From: Alphaproteobacteria bacterium
GTDB lineage: Bacteria; Pseudomonadota; Alphaproteobacteria; ATCC43930; CGMCC-115725
Direction of reading: 5' to 3'
DNA: 59,180 nucleotides
Assembly (NCBI GenBank): GCA_021325525.1
Contig: JAJPHB010000088.1
Span: forward strand, 1-59,180
Of this stretch, positions 40,798 to 49,591 are shown piece by piece. The position numbers were made by a program, and so were the translations under genes. The notes beneath the pieces were generated by a model. The model saw only the letters and a program-made list of their open reading frames with translations, ran no database searches and was not told where the DNA came from. Position 1 is the stretch's first letter, and each line of letters begins with the position of its first letter.

Positions 40798-43242
40798 CTA
40801 GCTCGCGCCAAGGCTCCGCCGCGCCGCGCCGGCGGCGGCTCCGTCCTCGGCCTCGGTACGAAGGGCCCCGAGCGGCACCGTCACATCGGCGTCCCAGCCG
40901 CGGATGCGCACCTCGTGCTGCGGGTAGGGGATTTCGACACGGTGGGCGCGGAAGGCCTTGTCGATGGCGAAATTGACGTCGCTGATGACATCGGCCCGCT
41001 CATCGACGTTTCGCACGGTGAAGCTCAGCTCGAAATCGAGCGAGCAGGCGCCGAAGCCGCGGAAGAGCACCTTGACGGGGTCGGTTTTTGTCTCCTGCAC
41101 GATGCCGGCATGGCCGCGCGCGACTTCAAGCAGCAGCTCGCGGACGAGCTCGGTGTCGCTGCCATAGGCGACGCCGATCGGAATGACGGCGCGCCCCACC
41201 CGGTCGCGCAAGGTCCAGTTCTTCACATGGGCGGTGATGAGCTCCGAATTCGGCACCGCCACATCGGAGCGCTCGAAGGTGCGGATCTCGGTGGCGCGCA
41301 CGCGGATGCGCTTGACGATCCCCTCGGTGCCGCCGACGACGACCCAGTCTCCGGTCTTGATCGGCCGCTCGAAGAGGAGAATGAGGCCGGCGACGAAGTT
41401 GCTGACGATGTTCTGCAGGCCGAAGCCGATGCCGACCGAGAGCGCGCTGGCGATGAGGGCGAGGTTCGAGAGCGCGACCCCCGCCGATGACAGGCCGAAG
41501 AGAACCGCGACGACGAAGCCGCAATAGCCGGTGATCGTCACCAGCGCGTCCTTGGCGCCGCGGTCCATGCGGCTGCGCTCGAGCCATTTCGTCTCGACCC
41601 AGTTACGCAGCCAGCGCGCGAGGGCGAGGAGGACGAAGAAGACGACGGCGCCGGTGAGGAGCTGCGTCGGCACGAATTTCACGTCGCCGATGGCGATGCC
41701 ATCGACGAGGTAGCCGAGAACGAGCGCCGAGCCGGCATCGGAGAGCCCCCAGGCGCGCAGCATGAGGAGCGCCGCACCGATCCAGATCGAGACGGTGAGG
41801 AGGAGCCGCATCCAGACGAGGCCCGGGAAGCCCTCCTCGGGCGCGAGGCCCATGCGCCGGCGCAGCCGCGCCGACCACGCCGCATCGCCGCCGTCGAGCC
41901 CGGTGCAGACCTCGGCGACGAAGGCGCCGATCAGCCAGAAGGCGGCGCCGATCACCGAGGTCCCGGTGAGGCCTTCGAGCAGATAGGAGGAGAGATTCCG
42001 GTAGCCCGACAGCTCGGCGACGAGGATGACGGCGAGCGCCGCAAGGAGCGTGAAGCGCAGCGCCCGCCCCGTCTGGCGGAGCCGCGGCATGAGGCCAATC
42101 AGCGAGGTGAGCCAGGCGAGATCGAGGACAAGGATGGCGACGAAGACGGCGCGGGCGAAGAGGTGCGCTTCGAGCGGGAGATTCTCCTGGACCGGTGCGA
42201 AGAAGAGCGCGGTGCCGAGCGCGATGATGCCGGCGAGGACGCTGAGGCTGCGTCCAAGGCGGCCGGCCACGGCCTCGTTGACGCCGATCACCTCGCGCAC
42301 CGGCGAATGAGGGTCGAGGAGGCCGCGAATGACAATGCGCGCTGTCAGGAACCCGAGCAGCGCGAGGCAGAAGATCGCCTTGAAGCTCGGCGCGCCGGCG
42401 ACGGTCTCGGTGAGGAGGAGGGCGAGCGCGGCGCCGCCGGCGGCGGCCCAGAGGACGGCATCGCGCGCGATGGCGGCGAGGAGCCCGTGGACGAGCCGGG
42501 CCGAGAAGAGCGGCTCCGGCGCCCGCATGAAGCGCCGCAAGAGGCGGTGGCGGGCCCAGCGCCCGCCGGCGATGCCGGCGCCGGCGAGCAGGACGACGAG
42601 GATGATGGCGACGGGATCGGCGTGGCGGAAGCCGAAGCGGCTGGCGATGACGGCAAGCCCCGCATCGGCCCAGGCCTGCGGATTGCGCAGATTCCACAAG
42701 GCGAGTTCGAGGATGCCCTGGCCGCGCTCGGTCAGGCGCTGGGTCAGGAGCGTCTTCTGCGCCGCGTCGATGCGCGCGATCAGCGAATCGGCGAAGACGA
42801 TATGGAGCCGGCACTGAGCGCGGCGGTCCTCGGCCTTGGCCTTGTAGGCCTCGATCTTCTTGCGCGTTTCGGTGAGATCGGCGGCTTCGCCGGTCTGCTT
42901 CTGTCCGACGGCCGCGAGAGCCTGCTGGACGCGCGCGAGCTGATCGTCACCGATCTGCTGGCACTGCATCGCCTGCTGGCGGAGCGCGGTCGCCTGACGC
43001 ATCTCGGCGCTGAGCAGCGCCGGCGTCAGGTCGCCGGCATCGAGCCGCGCCTTGATCGCCGTCAGGCCGGCCTTGATGTCGTCCGGGACGGGGCCGTCTT
43101 CGGGCTTGGTCTCGGCCGCGGGATGCGGCGCGCTCGCGGCTTTCGCCGCGGCATTCGCCGGGCTCGCGAGGGCCAGGAGCGGCAGCAGCAAGGCGAGGAG
43201 AAGAGGCGCGAGGCGGCGCCGGCGAGCGAGAGGATTGGCCAT
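40798..43242 (-). CDS. Large MscS-family mechanosensitive channel (DUF3772 type)
   Basis: An 814-residue inner-membrane protein that probably opens on membrane tension to release solutes. A signal sequence (about 9-30) leads into a periplasmic coiled-coil DUF3772-like region (about 50-180, with GDLTPALLSAEMRQATALRQQA). About ten membrane helices follow. The MscS core has the pore helix region VGIGFGLQNIVSNFVAGLILLFERPIKTGDWV in parts (near 610-645), then GTEGIVKRIRVRATEIRTFER and VPNSELITAHVKNWT. ATG at 43242 follows AAGGAG; longer frames lack support. It is convergent with the binding-protein gene and divergent from the next gene. Confidence 0.9.
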   Translation of the reverse strand: MANPLARRRRLAPLLLALLLPLLALASPANAAAKAASAPHPAAETKPEDGPVPDDIKAGLTAIKARLDAGDLTPALLSAEMRQATALRQQAMQCQQIGDDQLARVQQALAAVGQKQTGEAADLTETRKKIEAYKAKAEDRRAQCRLHIVFADSLIARIDAAQKTLLTQRLTERGQGILELALWNLRNPQAWADAGLAVIASRFGFRHADPVAIILVVLLAGAGIAGGRWARHRLLRRFMRAPEPLFSARLVHGLLAAIARDAVLWAAAGGAALALLLTETVAGAPSFKAIFCLALLGFLTARIVIRGLLDPHSPVREVIGVNEAVAGRLGRSLSVLAGIIALGTALFFAPVQENLPLEAHLFARAVFVAILVLDLAWLTSLIGLMPRLRQTGRALRFTLLAALAVILVAELSGYRNLSSYLLEGLTGTSVIGAAFWLIGAFVAEVCTGLDGGDAAWSARLRRRMGLAPEEGFPGLVWMRLLLTVSIWIGAALLMLRAWGLSDAGSALVLGYLVDGIAIGDVKFVPTQLLTGAVVFFVLLALARWLRNWVETKWLERSRMDRGAKDALVTITGYCGFVVAVLFGLSSAGVALSNLALIASALSVGIGFGLQNIVSNFVAGLILLFERPIKTGDWVVVGGTEGIVKRIRVRATEIRTFERSDVAVPNSELITAHVKNWTLRDRVGRAVIPIGVAYGSDTELVRELLLEVARGHAGIVQETKTDPVKVLFRGFGACSLDFELSFTVRNVDERADVISDVNFAIDKAFRAHRVEIPYPQHEVRIRGWDADVTVPLGALRTEAEDGAAAGAARRSLGAS

Positions 43243-43417
43243 CCCTGCTCCTTGAATGTTCGCGACCATGCCAGATGCCGGCGCGCGCTCTGCGTGCAGA
43301 GGCCGTCGCCGACAACGCGGCGGAGAGACCCGCCGAAAGCGATGTGGTAAACAGGACCCGGCGCAATGTAAAGCAGGACGTGCCGGCCGCGCCGGCGGCG
43401 GGCGGCTGGAGGATTGG

Positions 43418-44026
43418 ATGAGCGACACGCAGGCGACATCGAAGGAAACGAAGCGTCACGTCATGACGTTTCTCGTCGCCTCCGAGCGCGCGCTCAACAA
43501 CGCCCTCGACGAGCTCGGCTTCGCTGAGAACGACGATCGCGTCGTCGAGTATGAGGGGCGCCTCGCCTTCACCACCTGCAGCCACGAGCCCGATTGCGAC
43601 GACCTCTTCGCCTTGATCGCCGAGCTCGCCTCGCGCGGCGAGAGCTGGGAGCTCGTCTCGCGCATCGATCTCGACGGCCGCGAGGTGACGTTTCATTCGC
43701 TCGCCCGCCACCGGCCGGTCGAGGCGGTAGAGACCGAGCTGCCCGATGACGCCGCGGCCGATGACGAGGAGGCGCCCGTTCACGACCTCGACACGGATAG
43801 CGGCGTGGCGCAGCTCCGCAAAGAGCTGCGGCGGCTCGATCCGGCGGCGCTTTACGTTTCGGTCGGCGCCGCCTCGGACGGGCGCGTCAGCGCCCGCATC
43901 GTGCAGCGCGCGCCGCGCCGCACGATCGCGATAGCGAGCGGCCGCGACGAGGCCAGCATCCGCAACGCCATCCGCGAGATGCTGCCGACCGTGATGTTCG
44001 ACGTGACGCTGCGCCCGCCGCGGTAG
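43418..44026 (+). CDS. Acidic two-part protein of unknown function
   Basis: A 202-residue cytosolic protein. The first half (about 14-105) has an alpha-beta pattern (MTFLVASERALNNALDELGF, DCDDLFALIAELASRGESWELVSRI, REVTFHSLARH). An acidic linker (LPDDAAADDEEAPVHDLD) follows. The second half (about 130-200) has another alpha-beta pattern (LYVSVGAASDGRVSARIV, ASIRNAIREMLPTVMFDVTLR). I recognise no family. GGAGG lies 7 bases before ATG at 43418. It is divergent from the mscS gene, sharing a 175-base gap. Confidence 0.72.
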   Translation: MSDTQATSKETKRHVMTFLVASERALNNALDELGFAENDDRVVEYEGRLAFTTCSHEPDCDDLFALIAELASRGESWELVSRIDLDGREVTFHSLARHRPVEAVETELPDDAAADDEEAPVHDLDTDSGVAQLRKELRRLDPAALYVSVGAASDGRVSARIVQRAPRRTIAIASGRDEASIRNAIREMLPTVMFDVTLRPPR

Positions 44027-44047
44027 CCGCGCCGCGGCCGCGGCCGC

Positions 44048-44812
44048 TCATCCCGGAAGCCCGGTCTCGCCCGGCGTGTAGGGTCGGATGTTGGTCGGGC
44101 AGATGACCATCTCGGGAATCGACGTGTTCTTCGGCATCAGCGCGACGAAGCGCATCGTCTCGGCCATGTCCTCGGGCTGGATGAACTGCGCCAGCACCTC
44201 GGGCGGATACTTCACCTTGCGCCGCGCCATGATCGGCGTGTTGACGTCGTCGGGGCAGAGGCAGCAGGCGCGGATGCCGAACTTCCACGCCTCCTGCGTC
44301 AACGAGAGGCTCATGCCGACCATGCCGAATTTCGATGCCGAATAGGCGATGCCGGCGACGCCGCTGACCCGGCGCCCCGCCGTCGAGGCGACATTGATGA
44401 CGAGCCCGTCTCGCTGCTCGCGCATCTTGGGGAGCGCCGCCATCATCATGTTGAAGGCGCCGGTGAGGTTGACGGCGAGGACGTGGTCCCAATCGGCCGG
44501 CGTGACCTCATCGAGGCGGCGGTTGACGATGTTGAGCCCGGCATTGTTGACGAGGATATCGACGCGCCCGAAGCGGGCGAGGAGGCGCGCCGCGGCGTCG
44601 TTCACCTTGGTCCGATCGGCGACGTCGAGCGGCTCGACCGCGGCCGTCCCGCCGGCATCAGCGATCGCTGCCGCCACCTCGTCGAGCTTCTCGCGGCGCC
44701 GCCCGATGAGGGCGACGGCGGCGCCCTCGCGCGCGAACATGAGGGCGCCGGCCTTGCCGATCCCGGTTCCGGCCCCGGTCACCCAAACGACCTTGCCGGC
44801 GAGAGCGGCCAT
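44048..44812 (-). CDS. Short-chain dehydrogenase/reductase
   Basis: A 254-residue NAD(P)-dependent oxidoreductase of the classical SDR family. Cofactor motif WVTGAGTGIGKAGA (TGxxxGxG), structural NNAG in ILVNNAGLNI, catalytic Ser in INVASTAGR, and YSASK (Tyr and Lys) are present. Arg residues after strand 2 (GRRREK) favour NADP. It lies 4 bases after the Liv-type binding protein gene on the same strand, suggesting the transported compound is also its substrate or precursor. AGGAGG directly abuts ATG at 44812, an unusually short spacing that may lower translation. Confidence 0.9.
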   Translation of the reverse strand: MAALAGKVVWVTGAGTGIGKAGALMFAREGAAVALIGRRREKLDEVAAAIADAGGTAAVEPLDVADRTKVNDAAARLLARFGRVDILVNNAGLNIVNRRLDEVTPADWDHVLAVNLTGAFNMMMAALPKMREQRDGLVINVASTAGRRVSGVAGIAYSASKFGMVGMSLSLTQEAWKFGIRACCLCPDDVNTPIMARRKVKYPPEVLAQFIQPEDMAETMRFVALMPKNTSIPEMVICPTNIRPYTPGETGLPG

Positions 44813-44816
44813 CCTC

Positions 44817-46031
44817 CTACTGCCCTTCGCTTTCGAGCGGCACGCCCCAGGATTTGTAGAGCGTCTCGACGCCCTTGTCGTTGAGGCCGACCGCATGCAT
44901 GAGCTTCACGCCGTCATGCGATTCATGCGTGATCGTCACCTTGTCGGCGAGGACGCCGGTATCGAAATCCTTCAGCGTCTCCATGGCGGCGATCCATTTT
45001 TCGCGCGAGGGATGGGGGCCGGCGCGGCGGAAGGCCTCGACCGTGACGATCGCCGCCGGCACGCCGAAATAGTAGAAATTGGTCGGTTCGCCCACCTTCG
45101 GCAGCTCGTCCTTCTTCAGGTACTTGACGAAGATGTCGTGGAACTCCTTCAGCGGCCCCTCGCCGAGCTTCGCCTTGAACTGGTAGGGCTGGAAGAACTT
45201 GCCTTGGACGGCGCTCGGATCATGGACCTGCTCCACCGTCTGCTCGAAATCGGCGCCGAGCGCGCCGATGATGGGAATGTCGACGCCGTATTTCTTCAAG
45301 TCGCGGATGAGGACGACGAGTTCCGGCTGATAAAGGCAGCCGAGCACTGCCTGGGCGCCCGAGGCCTTGATCTGCAGCGCCTGCGCCGTGGCGTCGGTCG
45401 CGCCGCGTTCCAGCGCCGTGCTGGCGACGATCTCACCGCCATTCGCCTTGACGTAATCGGTCGCCGGGTCGCAATAGCCATGCGCCCAGTCATTGCTGTG
45501 GAGCGCCAGCGCGATCTTCTTGACGCCGGGCTTGCTGAGGGCGAAGCGCGCCATGTTGGAGCCCGATTCGACGCCGGTATAGGTCACATGGAACATCGAG
45601 GGCACGGTCGGGCGCGTCAGCTTCGGATTGGCGGCGATGCCGATCCAGGGCAGCCCCTCCTTGTCGATCATCGGCTTCACCGCCATGGCGACGCCGCTGC
45701 AGGGATTGCTCATGATCATGAAGACCTTGTCCTCGTAGATGAGCTTCTTCGCCGCGGCGATGCCCTTCGCCTCGTTGCAGGCGCTGTCCGCGAAGACGGT
45801 CTCGAATTTCCGCCCGTAGATGCCGCCCTGAGCGTTGATGTAGCGGAGATAGGCCTCGGGCCCGTAATTCAGCGGGTCGAAGACCGAGGCCTGGCCGGTG
45901 AAGGGCCCGAGATTGCCGATCTTGATCGTCGTGTCGGTGATGCCCTGCAGATTGTCGGCACGCGCGGGGGTTGCAATCATCGCGACGCCGGCGGCAAATG
46001 CTGCGGCGTGGAGAGCGAGGCTGAAACGCAT
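44817..46031 (-). CDS. Branched-chain-amino-acid-type ABC binding protein (LivK-like)
   Basis: A 404-residue periplasmic binding protein of family PBP1. Signal peptide MRFSLALHAAAFAAG...ATPARA (about 1-25), then IKIGNLGPFTGQASVFDPLNYG, GGIYGRKFETVFADSACNEAKGI, LALHSNDWAHGYCDP and KYGVDIPIIGALGADFEQTVEQ. Such proteins in this group often bind aromatic or other carboxylates rather than leucine. ATG at 46031 gives a standard signal peptide; a start at 46052 is possible. It is divergent from livHMGF. Confidence 0.9.
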   Translation of the reverse strand: MRFSLALHAAAFAAGVAMIATPARADNLQGITDTTIKIGNLGPFTGQASVFDPLNYGPEAYLRYINAQGGIYGRKFETVFADSACNEAKGIAAAKKLIYEDKVFMIMSNPCSGVAMAVKPMIDKEGLPWIGIAANPKLTRPTVPSMFHVTYTGVESGSNMARFALSKPGVKKIALALHSNDWAHGYCDPATDYVKANGGEIVASTALERGATDATAQALQIKASGAQAVLGCLYQPELVVLIRDLKKYGVDIPIIGALGADFEQTVEQVHDPSAVQGKFFQPYQFKAKLGEGPLKEFHDIFVKYLKKDELPKVGEPTNFYYFGVPAAIVTVEAFRRAGPHPSREKWIAAMETLKDFDTGVLADKVTITHESHDGVKLMHAVGLNDKGVETLYKSWGVPLESEGQ

Positions 46032-46255
46032 GGCGTCACCCATCTTCTGCACGAGAAAGCCAAAGAAAGCGGCGACCGCGCTGCGGCGTTTTACATGCCG
46101 ATTAACATGCGGGAGACACTTCGCCGTTGAATTCCGCAGCGCGCCGGGAGTAAAAGCGTAACGCTGTTCACCGCTCCATTCAACCGCATTCGGCCTGGAC
46201 GCGAGTGGGGCGGCGGAGCCATCCGGCTTCGCCCTTGCCCAGGGGAGGCGCCGTC
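46032..46255. promoter_or_regulatory. Divergent control region of the Liv-type system
   Basis: The 224-base gap between livK-SDR (minus) and livHMGF (plus). It is AT-richer near 46092-46115 (TTTACATGCCGATTAACATGCGG, with a repeated ACATGC). A GCGTAACGC palindrome lies at about 46160-46168. Both promoters and any operator should be here, but no consensus pair was clear to me. Confidence 0.35.
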
Positions 46256-47134
46256 GTGCTGATCGTGCTGCCGCAGCTCATTGTCGGCGGCATCGCGACC
46301 GGCATGCTCTACGCCCTCATCGCCCTGTCGATGACGGTGGTCTACCGGGCGACCACCATCGTCAATTTCGGGCATGGCGACCTCGTCATGGCGGGCGCTT
46401 ATGCGATCTTCGTCTTCACCGCCGGGCTCGCCCTGCCCTTCCTGCCGGCGCTGCTGCTCGCGGCGGGCCTTCTCTTCCTCCTCGGCTTCGGCCTCCATCG
46501 CCTGTTGATGCAGCCCATCATGTCGGGGCCGCATCTGTCGCTGGCGATGATGGCGCTCGCCGCCGGCAATGTGCTGCGCGGCGCGGCCCGGCTCGAATGG
46601 GGCAACGAGACGCTCGCCCTCGCGCGGCCCTATGCGCAGACGAGCTTTCTCCTCGGCCAGACCGTCTTCACCATGGACGACATCGTGACGACGGGCGCCG
46701 TGCTGCTGCTTCTCCTCGCGCTCTTCTGCGTGCTGCATCTGACGCCGGCCGGGAAGATCATCCAGGCCGTGTTCCAGAGCCAGCGCGGCGCCGCTCTCGT
46801 CGGCATCAATGTCAATGCTTTCCACGGCGTCATGTGGGGAACGGGGGCCGCTCTCGGCGCCATCGGCGGCGCCCTCCTCGCCCTCACCGTCACGCTGTCG
46901 CCGGATATCGGCGTCTGGACGCTGCTGCGCGCCTTCGCCGCCATGACCTTGGGCGGCTTCGGCTCGCTCGGCGGCGCCGTGATCGGCGGAATCCTTCTCG
47001 GCGTCATGGAGAAGCTGCTCGGATTCTACGTCTCGACGGCCTTCATCGACATCACCGCCTATGTCGTCACCATCCTCGTCCTTCTCGTCCGTCCGCAAGG
47101 CCTCTTCGGGCGGCCGGCGGCACGGCGGATCTGA
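46256..47134 (+). CDS. Liv-type ABC permease LivH-like
   Basis: A 292-residue inner-membrane subunit with about eight helices. It has GGIATGMLYALIALSMTVVY, the family signature NFGHGDLVMAGAY, and the ATPase-docking region GRAAxx-like QSQRGAALVGINVN, then GAALGAIGGALLALTVT and LGGFGSLGGAVIGGILLG. The start is GTG at 46256, 7 bases after AGGGGAGG. First of four co-directional genes (livHMGF). Confidence 0.9.
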   Translation: MLIVLPQLIVGGIATGMLYALIALSMTVVYRATTIVNFGHGDLVMAGAYAIFVFTAGLALPFLPALLLAAGLLFLLGFGLHRLLMQPIMSGPHLSLAMMALAAGNVLRGAARLEWGNETLALARPYAQTSFLLGQTVFTMDDIVTTGAVLLLLLALFCVLHLTPAGKIIQAVFQSQRGAALVGINVNAFHGVMWGTGAALGAIGGALLALTVTLSPDIGVWTLLRAFAAMTLGGFGSLGGAVIGGILLGVMEKLLGFYVSTAFIDITAYVVTILVLLVRPQGLFGRPAARRI

Positions 47135-47140
47135 GGCGAC

Positions 47141-48106
47141 ATGGCGAGCGAGGCCGCCCCGCGCCGCGCCCGCCGCCGCTTCCTGCTCCTTCCGGCGCTG
47201 CTCCTCGCCCTGCCGCCCTTCCTCGACCAGTACCAGCAATACGTCGTCAATCTGGTGCTGGTCTATATTCCGGTCGGCGTCGGCTTCAACCTCGTCGTCG
47301 GCAATCTCGGCCAGCTCGCCTTCTCGAACGTCGCCTTCTTCGGCATCGGCGCCTACACCTCGGGCATCCTCATGCTGAAGCTCGGGCTGCCCTGGTGGGC
47401 GACCTTGCCGCCCGCCGGCATCATGGGCGCCCTCGCCGGCGGCGCCGCCAGCGTGCCGGCGCTGCGCGGCGTCCGCTCCTTCTACCTCGCGGTCATGACC
47501 CTGGCCTTCGGCGAACTCATGCGCTGGAGCTATATCCGACTCGAGAGCCTGACCGGCGGCTCGATGGGCATGGCGGTGCCGAGCGCCGATGTCTTCGGCT
47601 GGGCGCTCGCGACCGAGTGGCGCAAATTCTATGTCTTCCTCGCCCTCGCCGCGGCGACGGTGATCGCGACCGACCGGCTCCTGCGCTCGCGCATCGGCCG
47701 CGCCTTCATGGCGATCAAGGACAACGAGACCGCGGCCGCGGCCATGGGCATCGCGACGAGCGGCTATTTCGTGCTCGGCTTCGCCTGGAGCGGCTTCGTC
47801 GTCGGCATCGGCGGCGCCATGTTCGCCGTGCTCGTCGGCCATCTCTCGCCTGATTCCTTCGACCTCATCGAGCTCATCCTGCAATTCGCGATCATCATGG
47901 TGGGTGGGCTCGCCAGCCTCACCGGCTCCGTGCTCGGCGCCGTCGTCATCACGGCGACGCCGCAGATCTTCGCCAATTTCCCGGGGTTCCAGGAGCTGAT
48001 CTTCGGCCTCCTCATCGTCCTCGTCATCCTCTTCCTGCCGCGCGGGCTGGCGAGCCTGCTGGCGCGGCTCCACCCCGTCTTCCGCGACCAATATTATGAC
48101 GGCTGA
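47141..48106 (+). CDS. Liv-type ABC permease LivM-like
   Basis: A 321-residue second permease. Features: VYIPVGVGFNLVVGNLGQLAF, FFGIGAYTSGIL, RSRIGRAFMAIKDNETAAAAMG (the coupling loop) and SGFVVGIGGAMFAVLVGHLSPDSF, then GGLASLTGSVLGAVVI. It starts 6 bases after livH and overlaps livG by 11 bases. Confidence 0.92.
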   Translation: MASEAAPRRARRRFLLLPALLLALPPFLDQYQQYVVNLVLVYIPVGVGFNLVVGNLGQLAFSNVAFFGIGAYTSGILMLKLGLPWWATLPPAGIMGALAGGAASVPALRGVRSFYLAVMTLAFGELMRWSYIRLESLTGGSMGMAVPSADVFGWALATEWRKFYVFLALAAATVIATDRLLRSRIGRAFMAIKDNETAAAAMGIATSGYFVLGFAWSGFVVGIGGAMFAVLVGHLSPDSFDLIELILQFAIIMVGGLASLTGSVLGAVVITATPQIFANFPGFQELIFGLLIVLVILFLPRGLASLLARLHPVFRDQYYDG

Positions 48107-48872
48107 GGCGGCGCCCCTTCTCGACCTCGCCGAGGTGACGGTGCGCTTCGGCGGCCTCAAGGCGGTGGACGCCGTCTCCTTCGCCGTCGCCGCCGGCGAG
48201 GTCTGCGCTCTCATCGGCCCCAACGGCGCCGGCAAGACGACGCTCTTCAATGCCGTGACCGGCAATGCCGCGATCGCCGCGGGCCGCATCCGCTTCCGGG
48301 GCGAAGACATCCAGAACCTGGCGCCGCATGAGATCGCGGCCCGCGGCATCCGCCGCACCTTCCAGAATGGCGGCCTCTTCGGCGAGCTGACGGCGCTCGA
48401 GAACGTTCTCTGCGGCCTGCATGCGACGATCGCGAGCGGCGTTGCCGGCGTCGTCCTCGGCGCGAAGCGGGCGCGGGCGGTCGAGCGCGCGGCGACGGAG
48501 CGCGCCCGCCGCCTTCTCGACCTCATGGAGATCCGCCATCTCGAGGACCGACCCGCGCGCGAGCTTTCGGGCGGCCAGCAGCGCATGGTCGAGATCGTGC
48601 GCGCGCTCGCGACCGACCCGCCGCTGCTCCTCCTCGACGAGCCGGCGGTCGGCCTCGCGCCGCCGGTGCGGGCGCAGCTCGGCGCCCTCATTCGCCGCCT
48701 TGCCAAGGAGACCGGGCTCGGCATCCTCTTGATCGAGCATGCGATCGAGCTCGTGATGAACGTCTCCGACCGCGTCGTCGTCCTCAATTACGGCGCCAAG
48801 ATCGCCGACGCGCCGCCGGCGGCGGTGCGCGCCGACCGCGCCGTGCTCGAAGCCTATCTCGGCCATGGCTGA
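48096..48872 (+). CDS. Liv-type ABC ATPase LivG-like
   Basis: A 258-residue nucleotide-binding subunit. Walker A GPNGAGKTT (about 41-49), Q-loop near RRTFQNGGLF, signature LSGGQQRMVEI, Walker B LLLLDEPAVGLAP and the H-loop LLIEHAIELV. It overlaps livM (11 bases) and livF (8 bases), so translation is coupled through the set. Confidence 0.93.
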   Translation: MTAEAAPLLDLAEVTVRFGGLKAVDAVSFAVAAGEVCALIGPNGAGKTTLFNAVTGNAAIAAGRIRFRGEDIQNLAPHEIAARGIRRTFQNGGLFGELTALENVLCGLHATIASGVAGVVLGAKRARAVERAATERARRLLDLMEIRHLEDRPARELSGGQQRMVEIVRALATDPPLLLLDEPAVGLAPPVRAQLGALIRRLAKETGLGILLIEHAIELVMNVSDRVVVLNYGAKIADAPPAAVRADRAVLEAYLGHG

Positions 48873-49575
48873 GGCGCTGCTGACGCTCCGCGGCGTCGAG
48901 GCCGGCTACCCGCAGAAGCAGATCCTGTTCGGGGTCGATCTCGCGGTTCGGCCGCGCGAGGTGGTGGCCCTCCTCGGCGCCAATGGCAGCGGCAAATCGA
49001 CGGTTCTCAACACGGTGAGCGGCTTCCTGCGGCCGTGGCGCGGCTCGATCCGCCTCGAAGGGGCGGAGATCGCCGGCGAGGCGCCGCACCGCACCTTCCG
49101 CCGCGGCATCGTCCAGGTCTCGCAGGCGCGAGACCTCTTTCCCGACATGTCGGTCGAGGACAATCTGCGCCTCGGCGCTGCCATCCGGCGCGGCGCGGTC
49201 TCGGCGCTGCTCGCAGAAATCTATGCGGGCTTCCCGCGCCTTGCCGAACGCCGCCGGCAGCACGTCCACCTGATGTCGGGCGGCGAGCAGCAGATGGTGG
49301 CGATCGCGCGGGCGCTGATGGGCGAACCGAAGCTCCTGCTCCTCGACGAGCCCTCCGGCGGGCTCGCCCCGAAATTGGTGGAGGAGATCGCATCGGCCAT
49401 GCTGGTGCTGAAGGCACGCGGCGCCACCATGCTGATCGTCGAGCAGAACATCAAGCTCGCCCTCGCCGTCGCCGACCGCTTCCTCATCCTGCGCGACGGC
49501 CGCGTCTCCGAGCGCGGCGACCTCGCCGCCGGCACGGCGCGCGAAGAGGAGATCGTTCGCAGCATTTATTTGTGA
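48865..49575 (+). CDS. Liv-type ABC ATPase LivF-like
   Basis: A 236-residue second ATPase: Walker A GANGSGKST (about 38-46), signature MSGGEQQMVAIARAL, Walker B LLLLDEPSGGLAP and H-loop IVEQNIKLAL (Gln replaces the His found in many ATPases, as is normal for LivF). Last gene of the livHMGF set; it is convergent with the GNAT gene 16 bases later. Confidence 0.93.
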   Translation: MAEALLTLRGVEAGYPQKQILFGVDLAVRPREVVALLGANGSGKSTVLNTVSGFLRPWRGSIRLEGAEIAGEAPHRTFRRGIVQVSQARDLFPDMSVEDNLRLGAAIRRGAVSALLAEIYAGFPRLAERRRQHVHLMSGGEQQMVAIARALMGEPKLLLLDEPSGGLAPKLVEEIASAMLVLKARGATMLIVEQNIKLALAVADRFLILRDGRVSERGDLAAGTAREEEIVRSIYL

Positions 49576-49591
49576 GGTTGGGGCGCGCAGC

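Noticed and set aside
44027-44047. GC-rich CCGCGGCCGCGGCCGC stretch as a bidirectional terminator
   Set aside because: It could fold, but there is no U tract on either strand.
46091-48787. An 898-codon minus-strand frame opposite livH, livM and livG
   Set aside because: Opposes three coupled ABC genes with clear motifs. It is a shadow of high GC at third codon positions.
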